Translations under genes and position numbers: made by a program
NCBI RefSeq assembly: GCF_010015445.1
Contig: NC_053116.1
Span: 36,725,285 to 36,789,284, forward strand
From: Perca fluviatilis
Taxonomy: Eukaryota > Chordata > Actinopteri > Perciformes > Percidae
Direction: 5' to 3'
Length of the DNA: 64,000 nucleotides
Part shown: positions 10,301 through 18,900 of the stretch, in pieces
Layout of the letters: every line of letters starts with the position of its first letter
How positions within the stretch are numbered: the first letter of the stretch is position 1
The notes under the pieces: generated by a model
Told to the model about the DNA's origin: nothing
Databases searched by the model: none
The model's input: the letters and a program-made list of their open reading frames with translations, nothing else

Positions 10301-13300
10301 TACAATATAGTATCCTATATTTAAATATAGGGCACTACTACAATACATGCAGTGTCGCCCCCACCGACAACGCATAGTATTGTGCGCACCGGCACGTCGC
10401 GTATCAAAAACTGGGACGACACATTTGGCTACGCATCGACGCATAATGGCGGCCGAAGCGTAGCGATGCGTAGCCTTGCGGACGCGTATGCGTACCGATG
10501 CGTTGACTCTGTAACGGCCCTAAGGCGTAAATGTAGCAAAAGATAATTGTTTTAAAACCAAAACGTGGTAGTGTAAATGTAGCTTAAGTATGACTTACAC
10601 ATAGAATCCAGCAACTCCTTCTTCTTTAAAAATCTTGATAATACAACTGAATATCCCACTGCAAATGTAACACAAACTCCATTAACATGCGCAGCATATC
10701 TGCAGTGTAAAAAAAAGCTTTGTAAAATAACTTAAAGTGCTCATATTATGCTCATTTTCAGGTTCATATCAGAATAGGTTTGCATAGTTTAATTTTCAAA
10801 AAACACCATATTTTTGTTGTACTGCACATTTGTGCAGCTCCTCTTTTCACCCTGTGTGTTGAGCTCTCTGTTTTAGCTACAGAGTGAGACCTCTCACTTC
10901 TGTTCCATCTTTGTTGGGAGTTGCACATGAACAGTACCTAGGTAAGGACTACTAGCCAGTCAGAAGCAGAGTATGAGGGCGTGCCCTGACAGTACCTAGG
11001 TAAGGACTACTAGCCAGTCAGAAGCAGAGTATGAGGACGTGCCCTGACAGTACCTAGGTAAGGACTACTAGCCAGTCAGAAGCAGAGTATGAGGGCGTGC
11101 CATGCTAGCAGCTAGGCGAGCATTATAACGTCTGTCTCTGAAGTAAAGGCTGGACTACAACAGAGCTGTTTGGAGCAGTTGGTGAACAGGGTTTTCTGTT
11201 GGAGATGGTAAGTCCCTTTGGGGGGGACTTTGGGCTTTTTCACTTTGTAAACCTATAACATGCACAAAAAAGATATATAACACAATAAAGGAAAGGGGGA
11301 AAAGCCAAAAGGCATAATATGAGCACTTTAAAGAAAAACAATGTGGCATATCTGCAGTTTCAAAAAATGTCTTACCCATACTTCACCTCTCTGCCAACAA
11401 ACTGGGCCATACACCGCACTGACATAACTGCCAAAGGGAAACAAAACAGGTGATCAGCTAAACAAACGGTGTACTACTTGGTTTTTGAGAGGTCACATTT
11501 CATTCAGCCAGTATCGAGTGACATCGCGCAAACACAAAAATCATTTCAGGGAAACTTGTTTATTTCTGTTGTCATTTTTAACTGTAAAGTAAAAAGACAC
11601 ACAGTTAAACACGGAGCTCCGACCACGCTGACGTCTCTGCGGTCTTTAGTTTCTGTTGTGTTCCTTTGCTAAAGGTTTGGATCAACGGAAGTACATTTCA
11701 AGGATAAATGCCTGACATCCAGCGAGATGCCCCTCATCTTCCTCTCTCTGTGTGTTGCTGTTGTTTTTAAATCTCCGTTCACTTCAGGAAACAACGACAA
11801 ACTTTGAGATAGCGAGCTACACGCTGAAAATGACGAAGTTTTGAAGAAAATTTGGATGGTGCAACAAGTCAGCCCTGCTCGGTTCTTTCAGGGAATGATT
11901 GTAAAGATTTACTAAGAATATGTTTAGGGTGTTTCCTCTCTAACTGGGACGTTTTGGGACTGATTGGTGGGATTGCTGTGGACCAAGTCCACACAGAGAT
12001 ACACTGGTAAGAGCTAATGAGGTTTAACCATGTATCTGCTCATTTAAATAGCTCACATTACTGTACTGTGTCAACAGTTAACTTAATTTAATATTGTATG
12101 TAGCGTTTTCTTCTGCGCGGTGCAAATGTTCCACCACAGAGCTGTGGAGATAGATCTGGCAATGAGACACTACTTTGCTAGCGTCTTCGATAAACCAAAT
12201 CTAACGTTAGGAACAGCAACATCTCAACGCTGGTCGGCCTGACTGCTAGTTTGGGTGGTGTCATTTTCTTTAGTCCGTGGCCCAGCAGGTACATTAGGTC
12301 TCCAAGCTAACGTTAGTCAAATTGTTGACATATAAAAGCATCAAACATGCATTTTAGATGAATGAGATGAGAGTATATCCAGCTGATCCTCGTCCTGGTT
12401 TGCTCAGCGCAGTTAAAATTGTAGGATGCAGGAGTTTTTCTACCCAAAAATCAATGTAAACAAGCATCGTGATTGGGTCTAAATGTCAGCTTTAAGGGGA
12501 CTGACAACACGGCACATACTGTAGGCAGCCCAAACTGGATGGATGGTCTAATCATTTAAGACATTTTTATTTTTTTTGAAATGCCAAACCTTTACTGGTT
12601 TCAGTTTCTCCAATGTGAGGATTTGTCTCTTTTTGTCTGTTTGTTGTTATTGTTAAATTGAACATCTTTGGGTTTTAAATGGTCCGCAAATCAAGGCGTT
12701 TGGAGACGTCACCTTTCCACCATTCATTGGAAAAAATAACTTCACAACCAATCAATAATGAAAATAATTTGTTGCAGCCCTAGTTTCGGTCATGACATTG
12801 TTTTTGTAGATCAGGAGGAAGCTTCCAGACACAAGACACTTTTTTTTTTTAATGGTGGAATACACTTTGACAGCCTAAATGAGGACGTACCATGAAAAGG
12901 ATGAGTGGCTACTCTGGACAGGCACTGGATGATCATCTCATGTGAGGTCTGGAGAGAGGAAAATATTTGAAGAGACAACCTGGTATAAATTTAGGGCTGG
13001 GTATCATTTAAAAAAATATTACGATACCAGTACCAATACCAGTACCCTTAAAGTGATACCAATAGAGCTGCAAAGATGAGAAAAGAAGAGCACAGGTCTG
13101 ACCACATGGTCAACTTTTTTCCCATACTGTGGGCCCTATTTTAACGATCTAAGCGCACGGCGTGAAGCACATGGCAGCGCATTTAGGGCGTGTCCAAATG
13201 CACTTTTGCTAGTTTGAAAAAAGGGCCCGGCGCCAGGTGCGTGGTTCTAAAGGGTTGTACTTAGTGTCCTCATTAATCAGAGGTGTGTTTTGGGCGTAAC

Positions 13301-14814
13301 ATGCAATCAACCAATCAGAGTGTCATCTCCCATTCCCTTTAAAAGCCAGGCGCGTTTGGACCATTGCTGTTATGATGGACGATTTGCACCGTAATATTTG
13401 TAATCTTTTGCATGTGTGTGTGCTGCTGTGCGTCCCTGTGTGTGTAACAAGCATAGTGTGCACGGGCTGTGCACGAGCCTAGGCGCATTTTACTAATGCT
13501 CTGTTAAAATAACAATGAAATGCTGCGTTATTGACTTTAGACCAGGTTTTCGTTGGTCAATGGTGCGATCACTTCCCACTGCTTCAAGATAGCAATACGC
13601 CCGGAATGCACCTGAACACACCTCCCTGTGAGACCAGCACGCCCATGGGTGCAGGTGCATTTGCTATTTAAACGACGTGGACGCTGGACGGGAAAATGAC
13701 AACTGGGTCGGTCTTAAACTAGCAAAGACACTTATGTCGGTGCAAGATAGGGCCCTGTGTGTCTTTAACATTGATGTGGCACGCATTTGAGAGATATTTA
13801 AATAGATGCATTTCATAATGGAACATTTAAATACCATAATGACCAACAGAAAGTAGGCAGGAAGTATAACGAGACATTATAATGATATCACTTCAGTTAG
13901 ACTGAATGAAAGAAGTCAGGGATGATGGACAGATGTTGGACAGATTTCACTGTTTAGGTGTTATTCAGGAGTAGGCGACCTCTCACCTCCTTCACCACTT
14001 TCCTAAGTGATGTCTGCAGCTCGTCTTTCTTGGATAGGAGCTCCACCTGCTGGATAAAGAACTAAAATTACCTTTGACAATCCTTCTCAATAGGGGTTTG
14101 CAATATGACGATATTAGATCCTTTTGTGAAATGTGTTGATGGCTGCAAAATACAAAAAAACAAAACACATATTGGCATCAGCCTTCATCTAACTATAACA
14201 CCCAGGCTCTTGGGCTCTCCAGCACGTTGTTTTGTTGCCGGTGGTTGAGCACGTTCCTGCGGCCGTCCTGCGCGCTCTTTAACCCTTGTGTTGTGCTCGG
14301 GTCAAATTTGACGCGTTTTAAAAGTTTTCTTATATCAGAAATATGAGTTTCTTTCAACCAAATTGCCCCAAAATAACATGGATGCATGGATGTGCTTCGC
14401 AGGAAACATGAATGATTACTTTTCGCTGAACTTTGGGTGTTTGATTCCATTTTAAAGCATTTGAAAGAAATGGTTAAAATGGTTTCATACCAGTGTCCTG
14501 AATAAACTTTGACATGAACCAGTCTGTGATTCATTCAACATCCTCTTAACTAGCAGTCAAAATAACTATTATAATGACGAAATAATGATTTCTGTTTTGT
14601 TTTTTTTACTCAAATTAGGTACAATGTCATTTAAATAAGGTTTATTGACCATGAATTTAACTGGGGCTTCCCCAGCAGGCTGAACTGGGTTCCCTGCTTC
14701 TAAAAGGGGACACAAAGAATCTCTAGATAAAAAAATAAAAAAATAGATTTTCTAATACAGGCCACGGCAAAAAACAAAAAAAAAAAAAAACCAAACTAAC
14801 ATATAATCCGTACT

Positions 14815-14877
<63 letters not shown>

Positions 14878-15019
14878 TTATATAAATATAAAAAAAAAAA
14901 CCAAAAAAAAAAAACAACCACAACCCACCCACCCCCACACCCCCCCCCCCCCCCCACCAAAACAAAAACACACACACCCCCCCCAAAACACCCCACCACC
15001 CCCAAAAAAAAACCCAACC

Positions 15020-15052
<33 letters not shown>

Positions 15053-18000
15053 CAAACAAAAAAAAAAAACAAACAAAACCACACCCCCCCCGCCCAAAAA
15101 ACACACACCCCCACCACCCCCCCCCCCCTAAAATTAGAAAATAACTTGTAAAACTGTATTGATATTATTATAATAAATGCTTACCTGTTTCACTTTGCTC
15201 CTGACCACAGTGGAGATGGCGCTGGACATGATACGGGGTGAGAGGCCGCGGAAGAGTCCCCTCTTTCCATCTACTTTCACAATGTGACGTGCTGAAAACA
15301 AATTCATTTCCTGTCAACTGCTCTTAACCTGTCCAGTGAAACAATAAGACGTTGAGAAATCACACCTCACTCACCGTAGGAGAAGAAGCCCGGCAGGTAT
15401 AAGACTCTTCGTCCAAACATAGTTGTGCCCACAGTTGGGGGAAGAGGTTCATGTCCCACCTGGAAACAACAGTGACACAACAATCATACTGACAACTATT
15501 GTATTAAATGGCCCAAAACAACAACAACACCAACAACACCAACAACAACAACAACAACAACAACAGTGTTTTCCCAAAACGGTATGCAGAGTGGATAATG
15601 CTTAAGATGCCAGATGGTATTTTAGTGATATAAAGAAGCGGTTAAGAAGACAACTTTCTGTCTTCAAAATGTCTCTGTGATAAATCATCATGCAAGGCAC
15701 TGAACTGCCTTGCACTATATTTATATTTAAATCTTAAATCTAAGACTATACTGATGTTGCACTATTCCTTCCATCTCTTCAATTGTTATTGTATATTTTT
15801 TGTAATTTTGTAAATTCTGTTGTATTGTTATACTGTATACTTAACAGTATTTTTTTTTTATATTCCTTACTGTCCTTTTTCTTTTTTCTTTATATGTTAA
15901 AGGTCCCATGACATGGTGCTCTTTGGATGCTTTTATATAGACCTTAGTGGTCCCCTAATACTGTATCTGAAGTCTCTTTTATATAGACCTTAGTGGTCCC
16001 CTAATACTGTATCTGAAGTCTCTTTTATATAGACCTTAGTGGTCCCCTAATACTGTATCTGAAGTCTCTTTTATATAGACCTTAGTGGTCCCCTAATACT
16101 GTATCTGAAGTCTCTTTTATATAGACCTTAGTGGTCCCCTAATACTGTATCTGAAGTCTCTTTTATATAGACCTTAGTGGTCCCCTAATACTGTATCTGA
16201 AGTCTCTTTTATATAGACTTTAGTGGTCCCCTAATACTGTATCTGAAGTCTCTTTTATATAGACCTTAGTGGTCCCCTAATACTGTATCTGAAGTCTCTT
16301 TTATATAGGCCTTAGTGGTCCCCTAATACTGTATCTGAAGTCTCTTTTATATAGACCTTAGTGGTCCCCTAATACTGTATCTGAAGTCTCTTTTATATAG
16401 ACCTTAGTGGTCCCCTAATACTGTATCTGAAGTCTCTTTTATATAGGCCTTAGTGGTCCCCTAATACTGTATCTGAAGTCTCTTTTATATAGACCTTAGT
16501 GGTCCCCTAATACTGTATCTGAAGTCTCTTTTATATAGGCCTTAGTGGTCCCCTAATACTGTATCTGAAGTCTCTTTTATATAGACCTTAGTGGTCCCCT
16601 AATACTGTATCTGAAGTCTCTTTTATATAGACCTTAGTGGTCCCATAATACTGTATCTGAAGTCTCTTTTATATAGACCTTAGTGGTCCCCTAATACTGT
16701 ATCTGAAGTCAAAATTCAGCCTTGGTGCAGAATTACAGCCTCTAGAGCCAGTCCCACAATGGGCCAAATTCTCTGGGCGGGCAAAGCAGAGAAAGGGGAG
16801 GTAACCTTGCTCCTTATGACCTCATAAGGAGAAGATTCCAGATCGGCCCATCTGAGCTTTCATTTTCTCAAAGGCAGAGTAGGATACCCAGGGCTCGGTT
16901 TACACCTATCACCATTTCTAGCCACTGGGGGACCATAGGCAGGCTGGGGGAACTCATATTAATGTTAAAAAACCTCATAAAGTGAAATGTTCATGCCATG
17001 GGACCTTGAAGTGTTGTCCTTTGAGAGCAAAGATTAACCGAAGTCAAATTCCTCGTTTGTTTACGCAAACCTGGCCAATAAAGCTGATTCTATCTGTATC
17101 ATGTTGTGGGCTGGGACTGGGTATTAATATTCACTCTAGTCTAGCCTCTCTAAATACAACACAGTGCATAACGTAGAGTTTTTACTGCGTGACTTTTCGT
17201 GTAACGTTAGACAGCAAATCACAAGCATTATTAGATAGGTACAGGCATTATGCATGCTTATTGGCCCACTGATGCTAGATTTACTCCTTAGGTATTGGAA
17301 ATTTGGTATTGAATGACAATGCATTTTAGCATACTCAAAAAAAAGTTCAAAACCTCAGGCCCTGGTGGGATTGTTTTGTAGTCTAAAATGGTTTAATGTT
17401 GCATCAGGAGGATAAGGATTCTTCAAGCATCAAAGCTAGGGTTAGGGATTTAGGATTGTAACAATTATTACACAATTGTCTAATCGCAATAATAAATAAG
17501 CCAATTTTTTGTTTACAAAATCGCCATTTCTTTGTTTAACCGCAATTAATAAGCTACAGCCCTAAGTGGGTTATGACTGGTGATGGTAATTGTCAGGTTT
17601 ATGTTCATTTAAGAAGAAAAAAAATAAGTTTTATGATAATAAAGACACGTAGTTTACTTCATAGGCAGTGTACCTGTGTTATTACATTATCTGGGTCACA
17701 TAACAGTGATCTGACCAAAAGATTTATCCTGGGAATTTGTTTGCAAAAGTAATACATAAATAACTATTTTTTAAATTTGACTGAAAGAGACAATTATATT
17801 GTTAATCGCAATTATTTCTGAAACTATTAATTGTACAGTAAAATGTGGAATTGTTACAGCTCTATTTAATGTCAAAGGAAGTGGATTTCCACCAAAAACT
17901 TTTGAGGAAAAAAGGAAAATACATACTGTAGCTGTTATAATACAATAATCTGTAGGATGTTTAACATTATCAGTTCCCACAGTTTACAGAATCAACACCA

Positions 18001-18616
18001 GTCATTTCAAGTCAGGGTACATAGTGGACACATTTAGACTCTCAGTCAAAACTGAGGAAATATTTGATATGTTTGAGAAAAAAATATTGAACGAAATTTT
18101 CATTTATGTCTGATAAAATGATAAATTAGGCAACCCAGCTGCACTGGACGAAGCGGTTCTCTGCCGTACAGCATCTCCAGTAACTTAGCTAGCTACCGTT
18201 ACCGGGAGAACAACACCCCGCAGTAGGACTCTTCTGCCCGGACAACCACAGATGAACCGACCAAGCTGGTTGTCGTTGTAATACATAAGTTACATGGGAA
18301 AGTAAGGCGACAGTTGGAGGACTCCGTAAACAACACAGCCGCGATGTTTTCATAGTCATACCGGTTGCTGTTACGTTTTGGTAACCAACGGTTGCTGTTA
18401 GACGTCGTAATCAACGGTTATACGGTTGCTGTTAGCTAGCGAGCTACATCAAGCTAACGCTACCTGTATTAGCAGCTTCACGTATAGCAGAGGGTGTGTG
18501 ATGGCTGTTACTCCCGCTCCCAGCAGCAACAACGCGGTGTCCACATCCACGAGAGTCGGTGTAGCATCCTGCTCAACACCGACTTCCTGACCGGAGAGGT
18601 TTTCTGACGATTCCAT
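1301..18616 (-). CDS. mtch1: mtch1, mitochondrial carrier homolog 1 (11 exons, 3' end missing)
   Basis: Split minus-strand gene for an SLC25-like protein of the mitochondrial outer membrane; known MTCH proteins act in membrane-protein insertion and apoptosis. Joined exons are 18464-18616, 15375-15459, 15185-15291, 13987-14049, 12891-12948, 11376-11427, 10599-10658, 6153-6246, 4390-4437, 4238-4305 and 1301-1376, 864 nt or 288 codons. All introns are GT-AG and all phases agree. Diagnostic peptides are [50 protein letters not shown] and LMAVNNCG-like (DIMAVNNCG). RSYTKFVMG and the KVVKETS region fit my memory of human MTCH1 better than MTCH2. The start has A at -3, G at +4 and an in-frame TAG five codons upstream. 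The N-terminal extension is much shorter than in human MTCH1. The final exon of about 25 codons is not in the window. Confidence 0.88.
1377..2126. other. mtch1 intron 10, 3' part
   Basis: AT-rich intronic sequence with no recognised element or conserved coding. The long minus-strand frame over 1201-1683 is exon 11 read through its flanks. Confidence 0.6.
2127..4206 (+). repeat. Satellite-like array in mtch1 intron 10, about 62 units
   Basis: By eye about 62 units (plus or minus 2) with core GTCATAGTATAGTATGTTGA followed by a 5-18 nt A-rich spacer. Variants include GTCGA for GTTGA and CATATTATAG. A run of about 13 units with characteristic spacers at about 2310-2755 recurs in the same order at about 3555-3965, so there is a higher-order period near 1.2 kb. 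The array ends about 30 bp from the exon 10 donor. The frame at 3247-3510 is an artefact. Confidence 0.95.
4238..4305 (-). CDS. mtch1: mtch1 exon 10
   Basis: 68 nt. The acceptor is ctctag at 4306-4311 and the donor gtgagt at 4237-4232. It encodes [20 protein letters not shown] then NC, plus two bases of Gly. The LTYPFxLVxxxMAVNNCG motif is a signature of MTCH proteins. Confidence 0.9.
4390..4437 (-). CDS. mtch1: mtch1 exon 9
   Basis: 48 nt, phase 0 at both ends. The acceptor is ...tgttgcag and the donor gtaagt. It encodes [16 protein letters not shown]. It joins directly to the DES end of exon 8, like the shorter human MTCH1 isoform. Confidence 0.9.
4545..4716 (+). repeat. LINE-type 3' tail
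   Basis: AT-rich tail ending in ATAAATAAAGTTGAGTTGAG, the tail form common to fish LINE and SINE copies. It lies in mtch1 intron 8. No reverse transcriptase coding seen. Confidence 0.45.
5064..5401. mobile_element. TTAA-target MITE (family J), 338 bp
   Basis: Ends AGCTACATTGTGTAA and TTACACACTGGGGCT are inverted repeats with a few mismatches, flanked by TTAA at 5060-5063 and 5402-5405. The uninterrupted paralogue near 59830 has a single TTAA at this point. The TTAA duplication indicates piggyBac- or Kolobok-type mobilisation. No transposase. Confidence 0.8.
5425..5771 (-). pseudogene. RecQ-type helicase N-terminal fragment inside element A
   Basis: From ATG at 5771 the frame encodes a short basic and Ala-rich lead, then [20 protein letters not shown] at residues 34-53 (Q motif region) and PTGYGKS at residues 56-62, the motif I/Walker A of RecQ-type DNA helicases (consensus PTGxGKS). 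The frame stays open to the element's end but shows no DExH box, motif III-VI or RQC domain. A GTGAGT follows near 5480, so it may be one captured exon with its donor site. The copy at 33717 lost the Walker A region by a short deletion. Confidence 0.7.
5425..5968 (-). mobile_element. MULE-like element A, copy 1, with RecQ-like fragment
   Basis: Bounded by TAGCCT...AGGCTA and a perfect 9-bp duplication aggatgtta at 5416-5424 and 5969-5977. A 9-bp duplication is typical of Mutator-like elements. A second copy at 32846-33988 has its own perfect 9-bp duplication. The interior carries a helicase-like coding fragment, not a transposase, as Pack-MULEs do in plants. Confidence 0.8.
6153..6246 (-). 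CDS. mtch1: mtch1 exon 8
   Basis: 94 nt between acceptor tgtttgcag and donor gtaagt. After one base completing Val it encodes [20 protein letters not shown] and [11 protein letters not shown]. This is the GLIPHLLGDVVFLW-like transmembrane stretch of MTCH1, the longest conserved block in the gene here. Confidence 0.92.
6247..6807. other. mtch1 intron 7, proximal part
   Basis: Includes a stretch rich in ACGC/GCGT motifs (6540-6800). Positions 6660-6675 match 16 nt of the intron 10 satellite core (ATAGTATAGTATGTCG). No coding seen. Confidence 0.4.
6858..6916. repeat. 29-bp perfect palindrome in the Tc1 left arm
   Basis: Positions 6858-6886 and 6888-6916 are exact reverse complements around one base at 6887. 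The right half duplicates, in inverse orientation, the arm of the outer Tc1 element and abuts the hAT-like insertion. Confidence 0.9.
6917..7396. mobile_element. hAT-like MITE with internal minisatellite
   Basis: Ends GGGGTGTCAAACTCAA and TTGAGTTTGACACGTG are inverted repeats, and the interior has the GGCCCGCGGGCC motif common in these MITEs. Positions 7138-7290 are a 21-22 bp minisatellite (monomer near GTCGGAAAAAGTGACAAAAAT). No clean 8-bp duplication is visible, so the flank was probably rearranged. Confidence 0.65.
7794..9423 (+). mobile_element. Tc1/mariner element, near-complete, nested in another Tc1
   Basis: 1630 bp bounded by CAGTGCCTTGCGAAAGTATT and its inverse, with TA at 7792-7793 and 9424-9425. 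Inverted repeats of roughly 215 bp, with inner and outer repeated motifs, place it in the IR/DR group. It is inserted in the right arm of the outer element within ACAATG-TA-AATAGTC. Confidence 0.95.
8185..9204 (+). pseudogene. Tc1-like transposase with one in-frame stop
   Basis: DD34E transposase of 339 codons, the usual Tc1 length. Residues 9-50 form the first helix-turn-helix, GRPSK at 58-62 is the GRPR-like AT-hook, and a second helix-turn-helix follows. The catalytic residues are D152 (WSDETK), D243 (QDNDPKH) and E278 (NPIENLW), with 34 residues between the last two. The only break seen is TAA at codon 157 (8653-8655), four codons after WSDE. The rest of the frame is intact to the stop at 9204, so inactivation looks recent. 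Confidence 0.95.
9545..10585 (-). mobile_element. Element family C, copy 1, split by a Harbinger-type element
   Basis: Sequence at 9560-9779 and 10524-10585 matches 57768-58493 in inverse orientation (shared CGGTTAGGT/ACCTAACCG and terminal GTGTAAATGTAGC). It is interrupted at 9782-10520. Confidence 0.6.
9782..10520. mobile_element. PIF/Harbinger-type MITE, 739 bp
   Basis: Perfect terminal inverted repeats of at least 20 bp starting GGGCCGTTACAGAGTCAACG, flanked by a TAA duplication at 9779-9781 and 10521-10523. A 3-bp TWA target is diagnostic of PIF/Harbinger. No transposase; a short AC repeat lies at 10195-10212. Confidence 0.85.
10599..10658 (-). CDS. mtch1: mtch1 exon 7
   Basis: 60 nt. 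The acceptor is ...atttgcag and the donor gtaagt. Encodes [19 protein letters not shown] plus split Gly and Val codons, matching the KIFKEEGxxGFFV segment before GLIPH. Confidence 0.9.
10736..11327. mobile_element. TTAA-target MITE (family D), copy 1, 3-unit VNTR
   Basis: Ends AGTGCTCATATTATGC and its inverse, with TTAA at 10732-10735 and 11328-11331. Three 58-bp minisatellite units (core CCTAGGTAAGGACTACTAGC) occupy about 10930-11103. The copy at 22357-23316 has ten units. Lies in mtch1 intron 6. Confidence 0.9.
11376..11427 (-). CDS. mtch1: mtch1 exon 6
   Basis: 52 nt. The acceptor is ccctttggcag and the donor gtaagac. Encodes [16 protein letters not shown] with split Val and Gly codons, close to the MTCH1 SMRCMVQFVGREAKY segment. 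Confidence 0.92.
11676..12215 (+). mobile_element. Element family K, copy 1
   Basis: Closely matches 38703-39345, including a long shared run around GGGAATGATTGTAAAGATTT and the terminal GCTGTGGAGATAGA stretch. No coding seen. Sits in mtch1 intron 5. Family not recognised with certainty. Confidence 0.65.
12216..12890. other. mtch1 intron 5, remaining part
   Basis: AT-rich intronic DNA with fragments of dispersed repeats (AACGTTAG motifs). No coding exon seen. Confidence 0.5.
12891..12948 (-). CDS. mtch1: mtch1 exon 5
   Basis: 58 nt. The acceptor is ctctctccag and the donor gtacgt. Encodes [19 protein letters not shown] plus the first base of Val, matching [20 protein letters not shown]. This carries the second Px-type carrier repeat motif (THPFHV). 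Confidence 0.9.
13131..13755. mobile_element. DNA transposon with GGGCCCTAT termini, 625 bp
   Basis: Starts GGGCCCTATTTTAACGATCT and ends with the inverse ...GATAGGGCCC. Flanking tgt/tgt could be a 3-bp duplication, but this is ambiguous with ctgtg. Superfamily uncertain (PIF/Harbinger possible). No transposase. The frame at 13664-13846 is not credible. Confidence 0.7.
13987..14049 (-). CDS. mtch1: mtch1 exon 4
   Basis: 63 nt, phase 0 at both ends. The acceptor is ctttatccag (a CAG repeat makes end 14046 an alternative) and the donor gtgaga. Encodes [20 protein letters not shown] plus E, matching EQVSNKDDMKTSLKKVVKE of MTCH1. Confidence 0.85.
14283..14530. mobile_element. TTAA-target element family T, copy 1 (partial)
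   Basis: Begins TTAA then CCCTTGTGTTGTGCTCGGGT, like the bounded copies at 32654-34172 and 61471-61944. The right end was not located. Confidence 0.6.
14774..15128. repeat. Homopolymer and A/C low-complexity block
   Basis: A poly-T of about 57 bases is followed by poly-A and then long C runs mixed with A. Three overlapping minus-strand Gly-rich frames come only from this block. The composition suggests unresolved sequence or an assembly consensus error rather than biology. It lies in mtch1 intron 3 without touching exons. Confidence 0.85.
15185..15291 (-). CDS. mtch1: mtch1 exon 3
   Basis: 107 nt. The acceptor is gttttcag and the donor gtaagc. Encodes [20 protein letters not shown] followed by [15 protein letters not shown]. 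The GLFRGLSPR carrier-type motif follows the first transmembrane pair. Confidence 0.93.
15375..15459 (-). CDS. mtch1: mtch1 exon 2
   Basis: 85 nt. The acceptor is gtttccag and the donor gtgagt. Encodes [20 protein letters not shown] then YLPGFFSY and one base of Ala, matching the [23 protein letters not shown] segment of MTCH1. Confidence 0.93.
15515..15565 (+). repeat. (CAA)n microsatellite
   Basis: CAA/CAC trinucleotide run in mtch1 intron 1. It produces the Gln-rich frame at 15423-15605, which is not a gene. Confidence 0.95.
15901..17006. mobile_element. TTAA-target MITE (family E), copy 1, 17-unit VNTR
   Basis: Ends AGGTCCCATGACAT and ATGCCATGGGACCT. TTAA precedes at 15897-15900 and TGAA follows (one mismatch). 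Seventeen units of 46 bp (core ACCTTAGTGGTCCCCTAATA) span about 15936-16710. The copy at 27905-28484 has four. Lies in mtch1 intron 1. Confidence 0.88.
17007..18463. other. mtch1 intron 1, 5' part
   Basis: AT-rich intron with ATCGCAATTA-type repeat fragments (17470-17560, 17790-17870). Three ACGGTTGCTGTTA copies lie near the exon 1 donor (18360-18440). No coding seen. Confidence 0.5.
18464..18616 (-). CDS. mtch1: mtch1 exon 1 (coding part)
   Basis: 51 codons from ATG at 18616, donor gtagcg. An in-frame TAG at 18631-18629 and the AAAGATGG context support this start. Residues 1-27 are an acidic, polar lead. Residues 28-51 ([20 protein letters not shown] and LLIQ) are the first transmembrane and THPLLY carrier motif. 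Confidence 0.9.
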
Positions 18617-18900
18617 CTTTAATTTACCCTAAAGTTTGGATCCCCATTAACTGTAAGAAAGACAGCTACGCTAAGCTACAAAAACAATTTCCGCTTTGAA
18701 TTTTCAAAATAATATTCTCTGCCTCAGAGGTAAATTGCGGTGTGACCCTGTTGTTGTAGCGAACGAAATACAGCTGTAATAAATCCTACTCAGTTATAAC
18801 ACATGTAGTGTAGGTTTTATTATGATTGTTGTTCTGGCAAAATCCTCTCATCTGTCATGTGACAGCGGAACCAAAACATTTGGGCGGAGTCTCTAGCTCG
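18617..18900 (-). promoter_or_regulatory. Likely mtch1 5' UTR and promoter
   Basis: Region upstream of the start codon. It contains CTGTCAcaTGACAG (E-box type, 18852-18865) and a GC box (CCGCCC, 18882-18887). No clear TATA box. Transcription start not determined. Confidence 0.45.

Noticed and set aside
13131..13755. Missing mtch1 exon within this block
   Set aside because: The exon between exons 4 and 6 was found at 12891-12948. This block is a transposon with inverted GGGCCCTAT ends.
14796..15117. Three Gly/Phe-rich minus-strand frames
   Set aside because: Entirely homopolymer and A/C low-complexity sequence; probable consensus error.
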